In this document: positions 1-8,978 of the stretch, in pieces
Layout: each line of letters opens with the position of its first letter
Numbering within the stretch: position 1 is the first letter of the stretch
Assembly (NCBI RefSeq): GCF_036181745.1
Contig: NZ_CP108080.1
Location: 3,997,501-4,061,500 of the forward strand
DNA length: 64,000 nt
From: Streptomyces sp. NBC_00259
GTDB lineage: Bacteria; Actinomycetota; Actinomycetes; Streptomycetales; Streptomycetaceae
Reading direction: 5' to 3'
The notes under the pieces: generated by a model
Told to the model about the DNA's origin: nothing
Databases searched by the model: none
The model's input: the letters and a program-made list of their open reading frames with translations, nothing else
Position numbers and translations under genes: made by a program

Positions 1-422
1 TGCTGCCCCATCTGTCGGCCGCGGGCTTCGACGTGCCCGAGGTGGCGCACGAAGGACAGCGCGTCGTGCAGGGACAGAAGCGGATGCAGGTGGTCAGCGA
101 CCTCCTGCTGGGCTGGACGACGGTCGAGGGCAGGCCCTTCCAGGTGCGGCAGTTCAGGAACCGCAAGGGCAGCGTGGACCCGGCGGCCCTCGCGGCCGAC
201 CAGGTGGACGACTACGCGCGCATGACCGGTGCGCTGCTGGCCAGGGCGCACGCTCACAGCGTCGATCCCCGGCTGGTCGCCGGCTACTGCGGCAAGAACG
301 AGGAGCTGGACGAGGCCGTGGCCGGCTTCTCGGTGCTGTACGCGGACCGTACGGAGGCGGACCATGCCGAGCTGGTGGCGGCGGTCCGGAACGGACGGAT
401 AGCCGCCGAGCTGGGGGTGTGA
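1..422 (+). CDS. DUF2252 domain protein, C-terminal fragment
   Basis: About 139 C-terminal residues are visible; the gene enters from the left edge in the frame beginning at base 3. The region with VQGQKRMQVVSD, then FQVRQFRNRKGSVD and a final helical segment ending ELGV, is the pattern I associate with the C-terminus of DUF2252 proteins, a kinase-like-fold family of unknown substrate found in many actinomycetes. The stop TGA (420-422) overlaps a possible GTG start of the next gene. The kinase-like core lies outside the window, so activity cannot be judged. Family assignment is from recognition only. Confidence 0.7.
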   Translation, partial: LPHLSAAGFDVPEVAHEGQRVVQGQKRMQVVSDLLLGWTTVEGRPFQVRQFRNRKGSVDPAALAADQVDDYARMTGALLARAHAHSVDPRLVAGYCGKNEELDEAVAGFSVLYADRTEADHAELVAAVRNGRIAAELGV

Positions 423-469
423 CGGGATCCCGGTCCCGTCCGCCCGTCGGGGCGGCCGGGGCTCTGCCA

Positions 470-475
470 TACGCT
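470..475 (+). promoter_or_regulatory. -10 box of a likely leaderless promoter
   Basis: TACGCT ends 6 nt before the GTG at 482, the spacing expected when transcription starts at the start codon. No convincing Shine-Dalgarno lies between, so this also supports the 482 start. Confidence 0.45.
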
Positions 476-481
476 GGGCGG

Positions 482-1426
482 GTGACCCAGGACGCTCCCG
501 GGGGCTCGGCCGCCCCGAACGACGACGAGCAGGACGACCACCGCGTGGACGAGCAGAACGTGCAGGGCTCCGAGGACGAGCCGGCCACCGAGGGTGCTCC
601 GGCCCCCGAGGGTGCTCCGGGTGCCGGGAGTGGGCAGGACGCGGCGGATGCCGAGCGGCCCGAGGACCGGCTGGAGAAGGCCGTGCGCGCGGCCGAGCAG
701 GCACTGATCGAGTTCGAGATCGCTGTCGAGACCTTCCGGGTCGAGGTGGAGAACTTCTCCCGGCTGCATCACCAGAAGCTCGGCCCGATGTACTCCCGTC
801 TCGATGAGCTGGACGCCCAGATCGCCGAGGCGCGCGCGGCCCGGACCGGTGACCCGGAGGATCTGCGCAAGGCGCAGGAGGCCCGGGCCATGGTGATGCC
901 GATGCCCGGCGTCGAGGAGCTCTTCCACAGCTGGATCGACTCCGACGGCCTCTCGCCCGAGGCCGCGGCGATGCTGACCGATCGGGCCGTGCAGCCCCCG
1001 AAGCGGGTTCGGCCCACGGACGAGGCCCGCAAGCTCTACCGCGAGCTGGCCCGCAAGGCCCACCCGGACCTTGCGCAGGACGACAAGGAGCGGGAGCGGC
1101 GCGAGGAGTTCATCACCCGGGTGAACGTCGCGTACGGGCGCGGGGACGAGTCCATGCTGCGGGAGCTGACGCGGGAGTGGGAGGCCGGCCCCGTGCCTGA
1201 GGAGCCACGGCTCGGCGAGGCCGAGGAGCTCTACGCCCGCCTCGATTGGCTCGCGCGGCGCAAGGAACTGCTGACGGTGGTCGCCCAGGATCTGGAGGAG
1301 AGCGCGATCGGCGCGATGCTGCGGATGGCGCCGGACGACCCGGACCGGCTGCTGGAGGAGATCGCGGAGCAGCTGCTGGCGCAGGTCGCGGAGCGCGAGG
1401 CCGAGCTGGCCGCCTTGGTGCAGTAG
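482..1426 (+). CDS. J-domain (DnaJ-like) protein
   Basis: A cytoplasmic protein of 314 residues if the GTG at 482 is used; an in-frame GTG at 419 would add 21 residues. The N-terminal ~75 residues are acidic, Gly/Pro-rich and probably disordered. A long charged helical region follows, likely a coiled coil. A J-domain-like segment lies near residues 180-235, with ARKLYRELARKAHPDLAQDD carrying the HPD triad that stimulates Hsp70 ATPase. There is no zinc finger or peptide-binding DnaJ C-domain, so this is a class III J protein and its Hsp70 client is unknown. I prefer 482 because a TACGCT -10 box sits 6 nt upstream. Confidence 0.75.
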   Translation: MTQDAPGGSAAPNDDEQDDHRVDEQNVQGSEDEPATEGAPAPEGAPGAGSGQDAADAERPEDRLEKAVRAAEQALIEFEIAVETFRVEVENFSRLHHQKLGPMYSRLDELDAQIAEARAARTGDPEDLRKAQEARAMVMPMPGVEELFHSWIDSDGLSPEAAAMLTDRAVQPPKRVRPTDEARKLYRELARKAHPDLAQDDKERERREEFITRVNVAYGRGDESMLRELTREWEAGPVPEEPRLGEAEELYARLDWLARRKELLTVVAQDLEESAIGAMLRMAPDDPDRLLEEIAEQLLAQVAEREAELAALVQ

Positions 1427-1510
1427 GTTTTCAGGAGGTTCCTCGTCCGTTCCGCGTCGGCGGCCCGGGCACGAGGCCACAAGACGCCGGTACGAGAGAA
1501 GGCCAGAGCC

Positions 1511-1855
1511 ATGAATTTCGCCCCGCTGCCCTCGGTGGACGTCGCGTCCGTGCCTGCCGACGGTCTGGTGCTCGATGTCCGGGAGGACGACGAGTGGGCG
1601 GCCGGTCATGTCGAGGGCGCCCTGCACATTCCGATGAGCGACTTCGTGGCCCGCTTCGGTGAGGTCACCGAAGCCGTGGCCGAAGGGCGCCGTGCCTATG
1701 TGATGTGCCGGGTCGGTGGCCGGTCCGCCCAGGTCACCCAGTACCTGGTCCAGCAGGGCATCGACGCCGTGAACATCGACGGCGGGATGCAGGCCTGGGA
1801 CTCCGCCGGGCGCCCGATGACCACGGACAACGGGACCCCGGCCTTCGTCCTCTAG
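1511..1855 (+). CDS. Single-domain rhodanese-like sulfurtransferase
   Basis: A 114-residue protein made of one rhodanese domain. VLDVREDDEWAAGHVEGALHIP is the N-terminal rhodanese signature (given here as two adjoining blocks, VLDVREDDEW and AAGHVEGALHIP). The active-site loop CRVGGRS holds the persulfide-forming cysteine, with the Arg and Ser usual in catalytic members. It probably moves sulfane sulfur in the cytoplasm; the acceptor is unknown. A GAGAAGG ribosome-binding site lies 8 nt before the ATG. The gene converges on the acyl-CoA dehydrogenase, with only 44 nt between the stops. Confidence 0.85.
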   Translation: MNFAPLPSVDVASVPADGLVLDVREDDEWAAGHVEGALHIPMSDFVARFGEVTEAVAEGRRAYVMCRVGGRSAQVTQYLVQQGIDAVNIDGGMQAWDSAGRPMTTDNGTPAFVL

Positions 1856-1899
1856 ACCTTCGTCGCACCCTGGACCCGCGTGGTCGGTGCGTCGGCCCG

Positions 1900-3060
1900 T
1901 CAGCCGAGGGGGTGGGTGGCGAGCAGATCTCCCAGGGCCTCCTCATGGGCCGCGGCCGGGCCGAGGGACAGCTCGAGCTGCTTGGCCCAGGCGTGATACC
2001 GGTGCAGTGGGTAGTCGGTGTCCGCTCCGAAACCGCCGTGCAGATGCTGTGCGGTCTGGACGACCCGGCGGACGCCTTCGGACGCCCAGATCTTCGCGAC
2101 CGCCACATCGCCGTACAGCGGCAGCGCCCCACTCGCCGCACCGCCCCGCTTCTCGGAGGCGGTGAGCCGCCAGGCGGCCTGCCAGAGGGTGGCCTCCATG
2201 GCACGCAGATCGATGAAGCGGTCGGCGGCCTGCACGGCCACGGCCTGGAAGGTGGCGACGGGAAAGCCGAACTGCTCGCGCTTGCCCGTGTATTCACTCG
2301 TCATCGCCAGCACGCGCTCGCCGAGGCCGAGGGCGAGCGCACAGGTCCCCGTCGCGAGCAGTTCTCGCAGCCATTCCCAGGCGCCCTCGGCGTCGATCAT
2401 CTCACTGTCGTCGATCCGCACGGCGTCCAGCCGGACCTCGGCGAACAGCTCGCCACTGGTGGACACCTGCTCGGCCAGGGCGACCCCGTCCCGGTCCCGG
2501 GCGACCAGAGCGAGCACGGCGCGGCCGTCCTCGGCATGCGCGGGCACGGCGATGACGTCCGCGATCTGCGCCCATGGCACCGCGGTCTGGACTCCGTCGA
2601 GGGTCCAGGCGGTGGCGTCACCGGGCTCACGACGGGCGGTGACGGCGCGTTCGGCCGGGTCGTGGCCGGTGCGGCCGTTGGCCGCGGCGGTCAGCACCAA
2701 CTCGCCGCGGCCGATGCGCGGGAGGAGCCGGGAGCCCAGCTCGGCGCCGCCATGACGCTGCAAGGTCATCGCGACGGCGCTGGTCTCCAGCAACGGCACC
2801 CGGGCCAGCACCTTCGCCGATTCACGCAGCACGAGACAGAGCGCGATGGGATCCAGCCCCGCCCCGTCGTGCTCGGGGCCGATCACGAGGCTGAGCAGAT
2901 CGGCCTCCGCGAGCCTGGCCCACAGGGCCCGGTCGATGTCGTCGGCCACCGCACCCGGGGTGAGCGCGGGGCTCGGCACCCCGTCGGGCGCGACACCCGA
3001 GAAGACCGCCTTCGCCGCCTCGACGGCCGCCTGCTGTTCCTCGGTGAAGGTGAAGTCCAC
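1900..3060 (-). CDS. Acyl-CoA dehydrogenase, FadE-like
   Basis: 386 residues with the usual three-part fold: N-terminal helices (FTFTEEQQAAVEAAK), a middle beta domain (WTLDGVQTAVPWAQIADVIAVPA) and a C-terminal helical domain ending HLHGGFGADTDYPLHRYHAWAK. It should oxidise an acyl-CoA using FAD. The C-terminal segment lacks the usual YEGT/catalytic Glu pattern seen in the FadE5-like gene at 48076, and resembles subunits of heteromeric steroid-type dehydrogenases, but no partner subunit is in the window. It is transcribed alone, from a region containing a TetR-type palindrome. It lies 120 nt downstream of paaE and may help degrade phenylacetate or another acid. Confidence 0.85.
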   Translation of the reverse strand: MDFTFTEEQQAAVEAAKAVFSGVAPDGVPSPALTPGAVADDIDRALWARLAEADLLSLVIGPEHDGAGLDPIALCLVLRESAKVLARVPLLETSAVAMTLQRHGGAELGSRLLPRIGRGELVLTAAANGRTGHDPAERAVTARREPGDATAWTLDGVQTAVPWAQIADVIAVPAHAEDGRAVLALVARDRDGVALAEQVSTSGELFAEVRLDAVRIDDSEMIDAEGAWEWLRELLATGTCALALGLGERVLAMTSEYTGKREQFGFPVATFQAVAVQAADRFIDLRAMEATLWQAAWRLTASEKRGGAASGALPLYGDVAVAKIWASEGVRRVVQTAQHLHGGFGADTDYPLHRYHAWAKQLELSLGPAAAHEEALGDLLATHPLG

Positions 3061-3134
3061 AGCCCAGTCCTCCCACGCACCGGTTCCGGCCCACGGTCCT
3101 GTCGTCCGTCATCCGGTGCCCGGCACCAGATATC

Positions 3135-3147
3135 TGACGGACCGTCA
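3135..3147. promoter_or_regulatory. TetR-type palindromic operator upstream of acyl-CoA dehydrogenase
   Basis: TGACGGACCGTCA is a perfect 13-nt palindrome around a central A, with partly symmetric flanks (TATC / GATA). It sits about 75 nt before the dehydrogenase start at 3060. It differs from the paa/bkd palindromes, so a different regulator is expected. Confidence 0.5.
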
Positions 3148-3180
3148 AGATAGAGCAGGAGTCGGTGAAAAGGAACGGCG

Positions 3181-4233
3181 TCAGCGGTCGAAGTCGAGCT
3201 CCACGTCGGACGTCATGGGACGGGACTGGCAGGCCAGCACATAGCCGGCGTCCGTCTCCTCCTGCTCCAGGGCGAAGTTGCGGTCCATCCGGACCTCGCC
3301 CGAGACCAGGAACGCTCGGCACGTGCCGCAGACCCCGCCCTTGCAGGCGTACGGCGCGTCGGAGCGGGCCCGCAGCACCGTCTCCAGCAGCGACTCGCCC
3401 TCCTGCACCGGCCAGGAGCCGGAGCGACCGTCCAGTGTCGCCGTCAGCCTGCTGTGCTCGGGTGCCGCGACCGGAGCCGGGGCAGGGGCATCGTCGACAT
3501 GGAAGATCTCCTCATGGATGCGGCTCCGGTCGACGCCCAGCCCGCGCAGAGTCCGCTCCGCACCCTGGACCAGCCCGAACGGCCCGCACAGGAACCAGCC
3601 GTCCACCTCGGGCACCGGGAGCAGCGCCGGCAGCAGCGCAGTCAGCCGCTCCTGGTCGAGCCGGCCCGACGGAAGCCCCGCCTGCTGCTCCTCCCGGGAG
3701 AGCACCGTGACCAGCTGAAAGCGGTCCGGATAGCGGTCCTTGAGGTCGGCCACCTCTTCCAGGAACATCGTCGAGGCCGCCGTGCGGTCGCTGCGGATCA
3801 GACAGAACCGGGCCTCCGGCTGCCGTGCCAGCAGGGTCGCCGCGATCGACAGCACCGGCGTGACACCACTGCCGCCGACGATCGCCGCGAAATGCCCGGC
3901 GCGTGGCTCCAGGACGAACCGGCCCATCGGCTGCATGACCTCGACCGTGTCCCCGACCGAGAGCTCCTTGAGGGCGTACGTCGAGAACTCGCCGCCGTCG
4001 ACCAGCCGGATGCCCACGCGCAGCACGGGATCCTCACCGGTGAGGGCGGCAGGGGAGCAGATCGAGTACGTACGCCGGATCTCCTCGCCGTTCGCACCCG
4101 TGCGGCGCAGCGCGATGTGCTGGCCCGGCGTATGGCGGAAGGCCTCCCGCAGCTCTGCGGGGACCGTGAGGGTGACGGCCACAGAGTCGTCCGTGAGCCG
4201 TTCGACCTCGCTGACCCGGAGCGGATGGAACAT
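3181..4233 (-). CDS. paaE: Phenylacetyl-CoA epoxygenase reductase subunit PaaE
   Basis: 350 residues arranged as an oxidoreductase: an FAD-binding barrel with RTYSICSP, an NAD(P)-binding domain with GGSGVTPVLSIA and CGPFGLV, and a C-terminal plant-type ferredoxin domain with CKGGVCGTC and a distal cysteine in YVLACQS. It passes electrons from NADPH to the PaaAC diiron oxygenase that makes ring-1,2-epoxyphenylacetyl-CoA. The length matches family members. It is the last gene of paaABCDE; its start abuts the paaD stop at 4234 directly. There is no sign of damage to the cofactor motifs. Confidence 0.93.
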   Translation of the reverse strand: MFHPLRVSEVERLTDDSVAVTLTVPAELREAFRHTPGQHIALRRTGANGEEIRRTYSICSPAALTGEDPVLRVGIRLVDGGEFSTYALKELSVGDTVEVMQPMGRFVLEPRAGHFAAIVGGSGVTPVLSIAATLLARQPEARFCLIRSDRTAASTMFLEEVADLKDRYPDRFQLVTVLSREEQQAGLPSGRLDQERLTALLPALLPVPEVDGWFLCGPFGLVQGAERTLRGLGVDRSRIHEEIFHVDDAPAPAPVAAPEHSRLTATLDGRSGSWPVQEGESLLETVLRARSDAPYACKGGVCGTCRAFLVSGEVRMDRNFALEQEETDAGYVLACQSRPMTSDVELDFDR

Positions 4234-4728
4234 CTACAACTCCTTGAAGTGGTCGAACGGTTCGCGGCAGGCCACGCAGCGGCGCAGCGCCTTGCACGCG
4301 GTGGAGGAGAACCGGCTCAGCAGCTCCGTGTCCGTGGAGCCGCAGTGCGGGCAGCGGACGGTGAGCGTGAGCGGCACCGTCCCGTCCATGGCGCCCGGCC
4401 GAGGCGGCGCTATCCCGAACTCCTCGAGCTTGCGCCTGCCGTCGGCACTGATGTCGTCCGTGGACCAGGCCGGGGAGAGCACCTTGACCACCGAGACCTC
4501 CGGTATGCCGTGCTCGTGCAGCACCCGCTCGATGTCCGAGGTCATCGCCTCGATGGCGGGGCAGCCGGTGTAGGTGGGGGTCAGCTCGACCTCGACCTTG
4601 CCCGGGGCGAGGATCTGCACCCCGCGGAGCACTCCGAGCTCCTCCAGCGTCAGCACCGGCAGCTCCGGATCGGGCACGGATCCCGCCAGCCGGCGCAGCT
4701 CGGCCTCCAGCACCGTGTCGGTCACCAT
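4234..4728 (-). CDS. paaD: Phenylacetyl-CoA epoxygenase assembly protein PaaD
   Basis: 164 residues beginning MVTDTVLEAELRRLAG. The first part is a MIP18/DUF59-like iron-sulfur assembly domain (PDPELPVLTLEELG and a TGCPAIEAM loop with a conserved Cys). The C-terminus has four zinc-ribbon-like cysteines (CPHCGS and CVAC). PaaD is thought to help mature the diiron or Fe-S centres of the epoxygenase. The ATG at 4726-4728 overlaps the paaC stop (4722-4724), which fixes this start and implies translational coupling; a longer open frame upstream is only the shadow of paaC. Confidence 0.92.
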   Translation of the reverse strand: MVTDTVLEAELRRLAGSVPDPELPVLTLEELGVLRGVQILAPGKVEVELTPTYTGCPAIEAMTSDIERVLHEHGIPEVSVVKVLSPAWSTDDISADGRRKLEEFGIAPPRPGAMDGTVPLTLTVRCPHCGSTDTELLSRFSSTACKALRRCVACREPFDHFKEL

Positions 4729-5423
4729 GACGCCCCCGGGTGGCTCCGGTGCAGATGCTGCATCTCGGCCAGCATCCGCCCGAACGACTCCGTGTGCAGC
4801 CCCTGGCGCCCGGCACCGGCCGACCAGGCGCCGGTGTCCGCCGTGTCCGGCACGGTCAGGGTGGCGCGCTCCAGCACCGCCGTCACCGACTCCAGCCAGC
4901 CCGAGCGAAGCGCCTCCCAGTCCGCGTCCACGCCTTCGACCGGCTGGAACATCTCTCCGGTGAACCGCCACAGTGCGTCACAGGCGCGCTGCATCCGCTC
5001 ACGGCTCTCGGCCGTGCCGTCGCCCAGCCGCAGGGTCCACTGCTCGGCGTGGTCCTGGTGGTAGGCGACCTCCTTGACCGCCTTCGCCGCCAGTGCCGCG
5101 AACTCGCCGCCACCCGTCGCCAGTTGTCCGAACAGCAGCCGCTGGAACGTGGAGAAGTAGAGCTGGCGGGCGATCGTGTGCGCGAAGTCGCCGTTCGGCT
5201 GCTCCACCAGCTGGAGGTTGCGGAAGGCCCGCTCCTCGCGGAGATACGCCAGCTCGTCCTCGTCGCCGACGAGGGAGAGGAGCGTCCTGGCCTGTCCCAG
5301 CAGGTCGAGCGCGATATTGGCCAGCGCGACCTCCTCCTCCAGGACCGGGGCGTGCCCGGCCCACTCCCCCAGCCGGTGCGAGAGCACCAGCGCGTCGTCG
5401 CCCAGCGCGAGTGCGGCGCTCAC
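4722..5423 (-). CDS. paaC: Phenylacetyl-CoA epoxygenase structural subunit PaaC
   Basis: 233 residues, mostly alpha-helical and ferritin-like, starting MSAALALGDDALVLSHRLGEW. It includes ALANIALDLLGQART-type and YHQDHAEQWTLRLGDGT segments typical of PaaC. PaaC pairs with PaaA in the oxygenase core and is structural rather than catalytic. It overlaps paaB by 4 nt (ATGA at 5420-5423) and paaD by 7 nt, so the whole operon is tightly coupled. It is slightly shorter than the E. coli protein, as is common in actinomycetes. Confidence 0.92.
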   Translation of the reverse strand: MSAALALGDDALVLSHRLGEWAGHAPVLEEEVALANIALDLLGQARTLLSLVGDEDELAYLREERAFRNLQLVEQPNGDFAHTIARQLYFSTFQRLLFGQLATGGGEFAALAAKAVKEVAYHQDHAEQWTLRLGDGTAESRERMQRACDALWRFTGEMFQPVEGVDADWEALRSGWLESVTAVLERATLTVPDTADTGAWSAGAGRQGLHTESFGRMLAEMQHLHRSHPGASW

Positions 5424-5706
5424 AGGTGCTTCACCCCTTCCGGGATCTCGTAGAAGGTCGGGTGCCGGTAGGGCTTGTCCGCGGACGGCTCGAAGAACGG
5501 GTCCTTCTCGTCCGGGGACGAGGCGGTGATCGCCGTGGACGGCACCACCCAGATGGAGACGCCCTCATTGCGCCGGGTGTACAGATCGCGGGCGTTGCGC
5601 AGCGCCATCTCGGCGTCCGGCGCGTGCAGGCTCCCCGCGTGGGTGTGCGACAGCCCGCGGCGCGAGCGCACGAACACCTCCCACAGCGGCCAGTCCGTCG
5701 AGCTGC

Positions 5707-5710
<4 letters not shown>
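5420..5710 (-). CDS. paaB: Phenylacetyl-CoA epoxygenase subunit PaaB
   Basis: 96 residues, the normal size for PaaB. The N-terminal WPLWEVFVRSRRGLSHTHAG and ALRNARDLYTRRNEGVSIWV segments are characteristic. PaaB bridges the PaaAC core within the multicomponent monooxygenase. It overlaps both neighbours by 4 nt (paaA stop with its start; its stop with the paaC start), giving strict stoichiometric coupling. Confidence 0.94.
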
Positions 5711-6732
<1,022 letters not shown>

Positions 6733-6742
6733 CGAGCTCCCT

Positions 6743-6760
6743 ACCGACCGATCGTTCGGT
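6743..6760. promoter_or_regulatory. Putative PaaR operator upstream of paaA
   Basis: ACCGACCGATCGTTCGGT is an 18-nt imperfect palindrome (16 of 18 positions symmetric). Its reverse complement matches the site at 11434-11451 at 17 of 18 positions and the one at 14408-14425 at 16 of 18. It lies in the paaA / DUF5819 divergent promoter region. The likely ligand is the TetR protein at 13054. Confidence 0.75.
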
Positions 6761-6805
6761 TGAATGACTTCAATGGTGAGTCGGCGGCCCGTATGGTGTC
6801 AACCC

Positions 6806-6814
6806 TGTGGATAA
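6806..6814 (-). promoter_or_regulatory. DnaA box (TTATCCACA on minus strand)
   Basis: TGTGGATAA on the plus strand is an exact match to the classical DnaA box in reverse. It lies between the paaA operator and the DUF5819 start at 6844. Confidence 0.55.
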
Positions 6815-6843
6815 CCGCAGGGGACTCTGGGGATCGGGGCGGG

Positions 6844-7776
6844 ATGGACTCCTACGACGGCGAAGGCGCCGCGCGCGCCGAGGCGGCTCCGTCCGCCGTG
6901 CCGGGCGGGATACGCAAATCGGGCGGGTCGGACGGGCCTGGTGTGACGACCGGGACGACTGAGACCACCGGAACGACGACCACGACGACCACGGCGACCA
7001 TGACCGACGCTACGGGCGAGCCCGGTGCGTCGGACGAGGCGGCTGAGGTCGAGGCGGAGGCCGCCGGCGCGAGCGAGCCGCCGGGCCGGCCCGCCGGCGG
7101 CGGGATAGCGAGCCTCTCCCTCCCCTACCAGGTCGTGGCCGCGGTCGCCCTCGCACTCGTCGGTCTCTTCGCCTGCATCCATCTGGCCATGGTGTTTCTG
7201 CACGTGGCGCCCTCCAACACCGTGACCAAGCAGCACGGCAAGGGGGTCGACGAATGGATCTATCCCGAGTTCGAGCAGAACTGGAAGCTCTTCGCCCCCA
7301 ACCCGCTGCAGCAGAACATCGCGGTCCAGGTGCGGGCCGAGATCGTCGGCACGGACGGCGCGCGCAGGACCACCGACTGGATCGATCTCTCGGCCGAGGA
7401 CGGTGACGCGATCCGCGGCAATCCCCTCCCGAGCCACGTCGACCAGAACGAGCTGCGCCGGGGCTGGGACTTCTACGCCAACTCGCACACCGACGACAAC
7501 AAGTCCAACGGGCTGCGCGGCCAGCTCTCCGAGCGGTACATCCGTCGCATCGTGATGATGCGGCTGGAGAACCACGACCTCGGTGGACACGTCGAGCGCA
7601 TCCAGCTCCGGTCCGCCACCCGCTCCGTCAAGGCACCGGTGTGGAGCAAGGAGCGGACGGACACCCGGCCGTTCCACCGCGTGCTCCCCTGGTGGACGGT
7701 GACCTCGGCCGATCTGGCCCTGGACGTGCGGAACGCCGGAACGGCCGATGAGAGCGGCACGGAGGCGGGCCGATGA
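6844..7776 (+). CDS. DUF5819 family single-pass membrane protein
   Basis: 310 residues from the ATG at 6844, chosen because GGGGCGGG lies just upstream; an in-frame ATG at 6793 is possible but has no clear ribosome-binding site. The first ~95 residues are low-complexity Ala/Gly/Thr, including a run of nine Thr-rich codons, and probably cytoplasmic. One transmembrane helix follows (VVAAVALALVGLFACIHLAM), then an extracytoplasmic domain with YPEFEQNWKLFAPNP and WIDLSAEDG, which I associate with DUF5819. Function unknown. The stop overlaps the HTTM gene start (ATGA, 7773-7776), suggesting the two proteins act together in the membrane. Confidence 0.8.
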   Translation: MDSYDGEGAARAEAAPSAVPGGIRKSGGSDGPGVTTGTTETTGTTTTTTTATMTDATGEPGASDEAAEVEAEAAGASEPPGRPAGGGIASLSLPYQVVAAVALALVGLFACIHLAMVFLHVAPSNTVTKQHGKGVDEWIYPEFEQNWKLFAPNPLQQNIAVQVRAEIVGTDGARRTTDWIDLSAEDGDAIRGNPLPSHVDQNELRRGWDFYANSHTDDNKSNGLRGQLSERYIRRIVMMRLENHDLGGHVERIQLRSATRSVKAPVWSKERTDTRPFHRVLPWWTVTSADLALDVRNAGTADESGTEAGR

Positions 7777-8978
7777 ACCAGACCCTCGACCGCAGGCTGG
7801 CGGCCGCCATCCAGCGCGTGACCTCCACCGCCCTCGGCCCGTACCAGAGCGCCGTCGTCCGCATCGGCTTCTCCGCCACCTGGCTGCTCTTCCTGCTGCG
7901 CGAGTTCCCGCACCGGCGTGAGCTCTACGGACCCGAAGGGCCGTGGGGCTGGGACATGGCCCAGCAGCTGATCGCCAACAACCACGCCTTCACCGCGCTG
8001 ATGTGGTCCGACAGCGTGGTCTGGTTCGAGATCGTCTATGGCGTAGCCCTGCTCTCCAGCGCGCTGCTGATGCTCGGCAAGCACACCCGCGCCATGTCGG
8101 TCCTCTTCATGATCGGCGTGCTGTCGCTGCAGAACCGGTCCATCTTCATGGGCGACGGTGGCGACAACGTGATCCACCTGATGGCGATCTACCTGGTGTT
8201 CACCCGATGCGGTCAGGTGTGGTCCCTCGACGCCCGGCGGGCGCGACGCGATGGCGAGCCCGGCCGGACGGGGAGCCGGACACGGAACTGGTCCGGCCCG
8301 GCCCTCTGGTCGGTCCTGGGCGTGCTGCTCTTCGTCGGCACGGTCATGGGCCGGATCGGCGGGGAATGGTGGCTTCTGCTGCTGTTCTGGGCGCTGTGGA
8401 TCTTCCACGGGGTGTGGTGGGCGGTGAATCGCTACGCACCGGACAGCGAGCCGCGCACACTGCTCGACGTCCTCGCCAATCTCAGCCACAACGCCGCGCT
8501 CGTCGTGATCATGGCCGAGGTCTGTCTGATCTACGCCACCGCCGGCTGGTACAAGATCCAGGGCTCGCGCTGGCAGGACGGCAGCGCCCTGTACTACCCG
8601 CTCAAGCTCGACTACTTCACCCCCTGGCCCGCGCTCTCCGACATCCTCGCGGGCAGCGGCGTGATCGTGATGCTGGTGACGTACGGCACGGTCATCGTCC
8701 AGGTGGCGTTCCCGTTCACGCTGTTCAACCGCAAGGTCAAGAACGTCCTGCTGGTGGCGATGATGCTGGAGCACGCCGGGATCGCCCTGCTGCTCGGTCT
8801 GCCGTTCTTCTCGCTCGCGATGATCGCCGCGGACGCGGTCTTCCTGCCGACGTCCTTCCTGCGCCGGCTCGGCGGCTGGGCGACGCGGGCCCGGGAGCGT
8901 GTCCTCGCCCGACCGGTACGGATCCCCGAGCAGCGAGGTACGCCCGAGGAGCAGGCCCCCCGTACCCTCGTCGGGTGA
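7773..8978 (+). CDS. HTTM domain integral membrane protein
   Basis: 401 residues with several hydrophobic segments, including VVRIGFSATWLLFLLREFPHRRELYG, a helix pair near MLGKHTRAMSVLFMIGVLSL, and a C-terminal ALLLGLPFFSLAMIAADAVFLP. This layout fits the HTTM family, distantly related to the membrane part of vitamin K-dependent gamma-carboxylase. Bacterial HTTM proteins are mostly uncharacterised. It is coupled to the DUF5819 gene upstream and, by a GTGA overlap (8975-8978), to an RNA methyltransferase gene downstream. The conserved polar segment AGWYKIQGSRWQDGSALYYP near residue 255-275 (two adjoining blocks, AGWYKIQGSRW and QDGSALYYP) may be at an active or binding site. Confidence 0.82.
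   Translation: MNQTLDRRLAAAIQRVTSTALGPYQSAVVRIGFSATWLLFLLREFPHRRELYGPEGPWGWDMAQQLIANNHAFTALMWSDSVVWFEIVYGVALLSSALLMLGKHTRAMSVLFMIGVLSLQNRSIFMGDGGDNVIHLMAIYLVFTRCGQVWSLDARRARRDGEPGRTGSRTRNWSGPALWSVLGVLLFVGTVMGRIGGEWWLLLLFWALWIFHGVWWAVNRYAPDSEPRTLLDVLANLSHNAALVVIMAEVCLIYATAGWYKIQGSRWQDGSALYYPLKLDYFTPWPALSDILAGSGVIVMLVTYGTVIVQVAFPFTLFNRKVKNVLLVAMMLEHAGIALLLGLPFFSLAMIAADAVFLPTSFLRRLGGWATRARERVLARPVRIPEQRGTPEEQAPRTLVG

Noticed and set aside
284..1627. Long minus-strand frame opposite the J-domain gene
   Set aside because: An antisense shadow of the J-domain gene, which has clear motif support.
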